From positions 1-26,728 of the forward strand of contig QGUY01000016.1 in assembly GCA_003242315.1 (NCBI GenBank): a stretch of DNA of 26,728 bases, given 5' to 3'. Made by a program: the position numbers and the translations under genes. The notes beneath the pieces were generated by a model. It did not search any database. It worked only from the letters and a program-made list of their open reading frames with translations, and was not told the DNA's origin. Shown piece by piece: positions 23,415 through 26,728 of this stretch. Each line of letters begins with the position of its first letter. The first letter of the stretch is position 1. The DNA is from Bacteroidota bacterium. GTDB lineage: Bacteria; Bacteroidota; Bacteroidia; Cytophagales; Cyclobacteriaceae.

Positions 23415-23539
23415 TTTGGAAGTGGGGAATAAGTGTATTTTTTACTTTTATTCCATTGTGTCGTACGAGCTTCGTGGTAGGGCAAGAGCCAAACATCTGT
23501 GAATCAACGCTTTAAACCCTAATCATAACTAAACCCTAA
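23415..23539 (+). promoter_or_regulatory. Candidate promoter and repeated leader motif for the second susC
   Basis: A Bacteroidota-like pair is present: TTTG at 23415-23418 and TATTTTTT at 23436-23443 (one mismatch to TAnnTTTG), with a 17-bp spacer that is slightly short. A 7-bp inverted repeat ggaataa/ttattcc (23426-23432 and 23448-23454) overlaps the -7 element. The leader ends with two direct copies of taaaccctaa at 23513-23522 and 23530-23539, the second four bases before the ATG. The A-rich leader without a Shine-Dalgarno site fits Bacteroidota translation. No other gene is seen in 23259-23542. Confidence 0.35.
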
Positions 23540-23542
23540 AAG

Positions 23543-26500
23543 ATGAAGCAGCTCTACTTGTTGTGCAGCATTTTATTGCTGGTCAACGTGGGGATGGCGC
23601 GGGCAGCCGAACCCCCATCGCTTACAGATGAATCCAGTGCCCTGGCCCTTATTGGTGTAAGTGGCCGCGTGACAGACGAAACGGGAAGTCCCTTTCCCGG
23701 AGTGAACGTAGTTGTTAAAGGGACAGCAATTGGTACGTCGACTGACGCTGATGGTCGGTACTCGCTTGACGTGCCGAGCGAAAACAGCATCCTGGTCTTT
23801 TCATTCGTGGGCTACGGCACGGTGGAAGTGACGGTTGGTGGACGGACAGTCATTGACTTGTCGATGTCTCCCGACGTCCACTCCCTGCAGGAGGTCGTCG
23901 TCACAGCGCTCGGCGTGGAAAAGGAATCGAAGAAGCTCGGTTATGCCGCGACTTCAGTGAAGACGGATGAGCTCGTTACTCACCGCACGACCAACATTAT
24001 GGAGTCGCTCGAAGGTAAGGTAGCCGGCCTTAACATCACGCCGCCCGCTGCGGGGGCTGGTGCCAGCGTGCAGATACGCCTTCGTGGTCAGGCTGCATTC
24101 GCTGGTGCGAACAACGCTCCTCTCATCGTCATTAACGGTTTGCCCATGGATCAGGGTGCCCGTGGTACGAATGGTAATGGTCCGGTATCGCAACGCGACC
24201 GCGGAGACAACCTGCAGAACATCAACCCTGACGACATCGAGAGCATGACGGTCCTTAAGGGTGCGACCGCTGCTGCTATCTACGGGTCACGCGCGGCAAA
24301 CGGCGCTATCATCATAACGACCAAGTCCGGAAGCAAGAACCAGGCACTCGGCGTTGACTTTACCTCGAGTTTCACGTCATCGCATGCGCTGAACTTCCTC
24401 GATGAAATCACGCAGACGGAATACGGTATGGGAACCGGGGGGGTGAGACCCAAGACGCAGGGTGAAGCCCAGGCTGCCGGTCAGTTCGGCTTCGGCGAAC
24501 GCCTCGATGGCGAGCCGACGATCAACTTTGACGGTGAAATGTATCCGTATTCTGCTTATCCCAACCGGCTGTTCGACTTCCTTCGTGCAGGAACCAACTG
24601 GACCAACACCATCGGCCTCTCCGGTGGTAGCGATAAAGGAAATTTCCGAGTGTCATTCTCCAATACAGATGCGAAGGGTATTGTGCCGGACAACGAATAC
24701 AAAAAGAGAATTTTCAATGTGGGCATAAACCACAACGTTACCGAGAAGCTCTCGATGCAGCTGAATATCAACTATGCGGATGAAGAAAACATCAACCCTC
24801 CGATGATCGGTACGCAAGGCGATGGTCCTATAAACTTCTTCACGCGCCTCGCCATCTCCACGCCGCTTGAAGCGTTCAGAGACCATGCCATAGATCCTGT
24901 GACGGGCGGTGAATATAAAACCAACGGTTTCCTGGGAACGATTAACAACCCGTATTATGCAATGCAAAAGGGGCAGTTTTTCAATGACGACAGAAATCGT
25001 CTCCTCGGGACTGCAACGCTGCGATACCAATTTGCCGACTGGCTCTATATCCAGGGACGGTTCAATTATGACCTGGCAAACAACTTCATGGAATGGAACC
25101 AGCTCAATGGTACCGGTTCCTCGACGCTATTAAATGGCGATGGAACCTATCGGGGCAACTATAATATTCAGCAAGACCAAGCAACAGACATCAACGCTGA
25201 TTTCCTCCTGGGAGGTAGCAAAGAATTCGGAAAGTTTTCGGTTGACGCCGCCTTCGGAGGCAACACCTGGCGAACGAAGTTCCAACGCAATGAACAAAAC
25301 GCGAGCAACTTTATTGCGCCTGACCTGTATGCATTGTCGGTCGGAACGCTTCGCAATCAGAACATCGCAGGTTACGTCTTCACCCGTAGCCGGGTCAACT
25401 CGCTCTACGGTTGGGCTGAGTTTGGTTACAACGGAATGTTGTATTTGAACTTCACGGCACGAAATGACTGGTTCTCCGTACTGAATCCCGACAAGAACAG
25501 CAAGTTCTATCCCTCGGTGTCAGGTAGTTTCATTTTCTCGGAACTTCTGAACGATCAGAGCTGGCTCTCCTACGGTAAACTGCGCGCGTCATGGGCACAG
25601 GTCGGCAGCGCGAATGGCGTGAATCCGTACGACGGTGTCCTTACCTATTCTATCAATAGTAACGCCTTCAACCGACAATGGCTGGCAGGGCTTAGTGGTT
25701 CTCTCGCGCCCAATCCCAACTTGCAGCCGTTTACCGTAACGGAAAAGGAAATCGGTCTTGAAATGCGCTTGTTCAACAACAAGGTCTTACTCGATGTTGC
25801 TGCGTTCGACAAAGTGACGACAGACCAAATCATCGACGTTGCGATCTCGAATGCATCAGGTTTCAACAACGTGAGGGAAAACAAAGCTTCACTCCAGAAC
25901 CGCGGTGTTGAAACTTTGATCGAAGTAACTCCGATCGAAACGGCAGACTTTAGCTGGACGACATCCTGGAACAATGCCTACCTCTCAACTGAGGTCCTCG
26001 ATGTCGGTAATGAAAGCGGAACGTTGCTCGTCATTTACTTCAACGGTACAGGTAACGAGTTCCTCGGAGAACTTCGCTACACGGAAGGCTTGGCTATGAA
26101 CCAGCTGTACACCAGGTCATATAAGAGAAATGCGCAAGGTCAGATTCTGGTCAGCGACCAGGGACGACTTCTTGCGACCGATGCAAGTACGCCCGGAGCC
26201 GAGAAGACCAATGGCTTCCTGCCTGTAGGTAGCTCGATACCCAAGCATGTCGGCGGCTGGAATAACCGGATCACCTATAAGAATTTTACACTTGGCATCC
26301 ATATCGACTACAAGTTTGGTGGTACCATGTTGTCTTCGACACACTTGAACATGCTGCGTCAGGGTCTTTCCGTCATGTCGCTCGAAGGACGTCGTGAAGG
26401 TGAGAACGGAATCGTGATGAAAGGTGTGTATGCAAGCTCAGGAGAACCTAACACGACTGCCGTAACGGACCTTCAGGGTTTCTATGCTGATTACAGGAAC

Positions 26501-26728
26501 CTGCAAATCGGAGATCCGTTCACATTCAAGTCAGACTTCATTAAGCTCCGCAACATCTCATTGACGTACAACTTCTCGAACGCTTTACAAAGAGTTCCAG
26601 GGTTGAGCTTTGTCAAGGGTCTGTCGCTGACAGCTGCATGCCGGAATGTGGCCATCCTGTACAGGGACATTACGGGTCTCGATCCGGAAGCAATTCAGTC
26701 GTCCGGCGACTTCAGGGCAGGCTACGAG
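23543..26728 (+). CDS. Second SusC/RagA TonB-linked transporter, C-terminus cut by window edge
   Basis: The frame is open for 1062 codons from the ATG at 23543 to the last base, with no stop. A signal peptide (MKQLYLLCSILLLVNVGMAR) is followed by a carboxypeptidase-regulatory-like domain at about 38-110 (VSGRVTDETGSPFPGVNVVV), the TonB-box region LQEVVVTALG at about 115-124, a plug (about 130-245: QIRLRGQAAFAGANNAPLIV) and the barrel. There is no STN domain, so it is not a sigma-signalling transporter. The end reads NVAILYRDITGLDPEA, which in this family lies a few dozen residues before the C-terminus, so little is missing. A SusD partner is expected just beyond the right edge. Control by the AraC protein upstream is plausible. 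The substrate is unknown. Confidence 0.95.
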   Translation, partial: MKQLYLLCSILLLVNVGMARAAEPPSLTDESSALALIGVSGRVTDETGSPFPGVNVVVKGTAIGTSTDADGRYSLDVPSENSILVFSFVGYGTVEVTVGGRTVIDLSMSPDVHSLQEVVVTALGVEKESKKLGYAATSVKTDELVTHRTTNIMESLEGKVAGLNITPPAAGAGASVQIRLRGQAAFAGANNAPLIVINGLPMDQGARGTNGNGPVSQRDRGDNLQNINPDDIESMTVLKGATAAAIYGSRAANGAIIITTKSGSKNQALGVDFTSSFTSSHALNFLDEITQTEYGMGTGGVRPKTQGEAQAAGQFGFGERLDGEPTINFDGEMYPYSAYPNRLFDFLRAGTNWTNTIGLSGGSDKGNFRVSFSNTDAKGIVPDNEYKKRIFNVGINHNVTEKLSMQLNINYADEENINPPMIGTQGDGPINFFTRLAISTPLEAFRDHAIDPVTGGEYKTNGFLGTINNPYYAMQKGQFFNDDRNRLLGTATLRYQFADWLYIQGRFNYDLANNFMEWNQLNGTGSSTLLNGDGTYRGNYNIQQDQATDINADFLLGGSKEFGKFSVDAAFGGNTWRTKFQRNEQNASNFIAPDLYALSVGTLRNQNIAGYVFTRSRVNSLYGWAEFGYNGMLYLNFTARNDWFSVLNPDKNSKFYPSVSGSFIFSELLNDQSWLSYGKLRASWAQVGSANGVNPYDGVLTYSINSNAFNRQWLAGLSGSLAPNPNLQPFTVTEKEIGLEMRLFNNKVLLDVAAFDKVTTDQIIDVAISNASGFNNVRENKASLQNRGVETLIEVTPIETADFSWTTSWNNAYLSTEVLDVGNESGTLLVIYFNGTGNEFLGELRYTEGLAMNQLYTRSYKRNAQGQILVSDQGRLLATDASTPGAEKTNGFLPVGSSIPKHVGGWNNRITYKNFTLGIHIDYKFGGTMLSSTHLNMLRQGLSVMSLEGRREGENGIVMKGVYASSGEPNTTAVTDLQGFYADYRNLQIGDPFTFKSDFIKLRNISLTYNFSNALQRVPGLSFVKGLSLTAACRNVAILYRDITGLDPEAIQSSGDFRAGYE

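Noticed and set aside
23543..26728. The second susC as a broken gene, because only short open frames end within it
   Set aside because: Reading frame 1 from the ATG at 23543 has no stop up to the window edge; it is intact and merely cut by the boundary.
1..26728. Mobile element or integrated phage
   Set aside because: No transposase, integrase, terminal inverted repeat pair or target duplication was seen.

Overview
The window reads as chromosomal DNA of a Bacteroidota member, most like the soil Cytophagales/Chitinophagales. Evidence: two SusC-type TonB-linked porins, a SusD lipoprotein, a FecR/ECF sigma pair with an STN-domain SusC, secreted glycan hydrolases, A-rich leaders instead of strong Shine-Dalgarno sites, and moderate GC. 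The genus cannot be named from the sequence alone. No tRNA, rRNA, CRISPR array, insertion sequence or phage gene is visible.

Layout. (1) 1-794, minus strand: a Crp/Fnr regulator followed by the first 32 codons of a TauE/SafE-type permease that runs off the left edge; probably a sulfur-stress unit unrelated to the rest. (2) 1005-10808, plus strand: GH115 alpha-glucuronidase, CE1-type esterase with an N-terminal E-set domain, GH43 xylosidase/arabinofuranosidase, a lipoprotein PQQ dehydrogenase carrying its own cytochrome c domain, and a secreted double cupin with an ABM-like tail. (3) 10809-11079: convergent junction with an 8-bp tandem array and a hairpin. (4) 19352-11080, minus strand: FecR, STN-type SusC, SusD, and a fused cupin-cupin-SMP-30 lactonase. 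(5) 19535-20143, plus strand: the ECF sigma factor, transcribed away from fecR. (6) 20410-23258, plus strand: a tandem two-active-site CE1 esterase and an AraC regulator. (7) 23543 to the right edge: a second SusC without an STN domain, open at the end.

How the parts fit. GH115, GH43 and the CE1 esterases together point to decorated glucurono(arabino)xylan: removal of (4-O-methyl)glucuronate, of arabinose/xylose, and of acetyl or feruloyl esters. SusC/SusD would take up oligosaccharides, and the STN domain of SusC would signal through FecR to the sigma factor.

The unusual part is an apparent oxidative branch built into this locus: a mGDH-like PQQ dehydrogenase, a secreted cupin protein, and a cupin-SMP-30 fusion with the residues of an aldonolactone hydrolase. 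A reasonable hypothesis is extracytoplasmic oxidation of a released sugar or uronate to a lactone, then hydrolysis of the lactone. An alternative is oxidation of aromatic groups released by the esterases. Substrates cannot be read from the sequence.

Several inverted repeats sit at control points: two hairpins in the fecR-susC spacer, a nested 20-bp palindrome before the double esterase, and a 13-bp hairpin after susD. Coding assignments are mostly firm at family level; regulatory calls are tentative.
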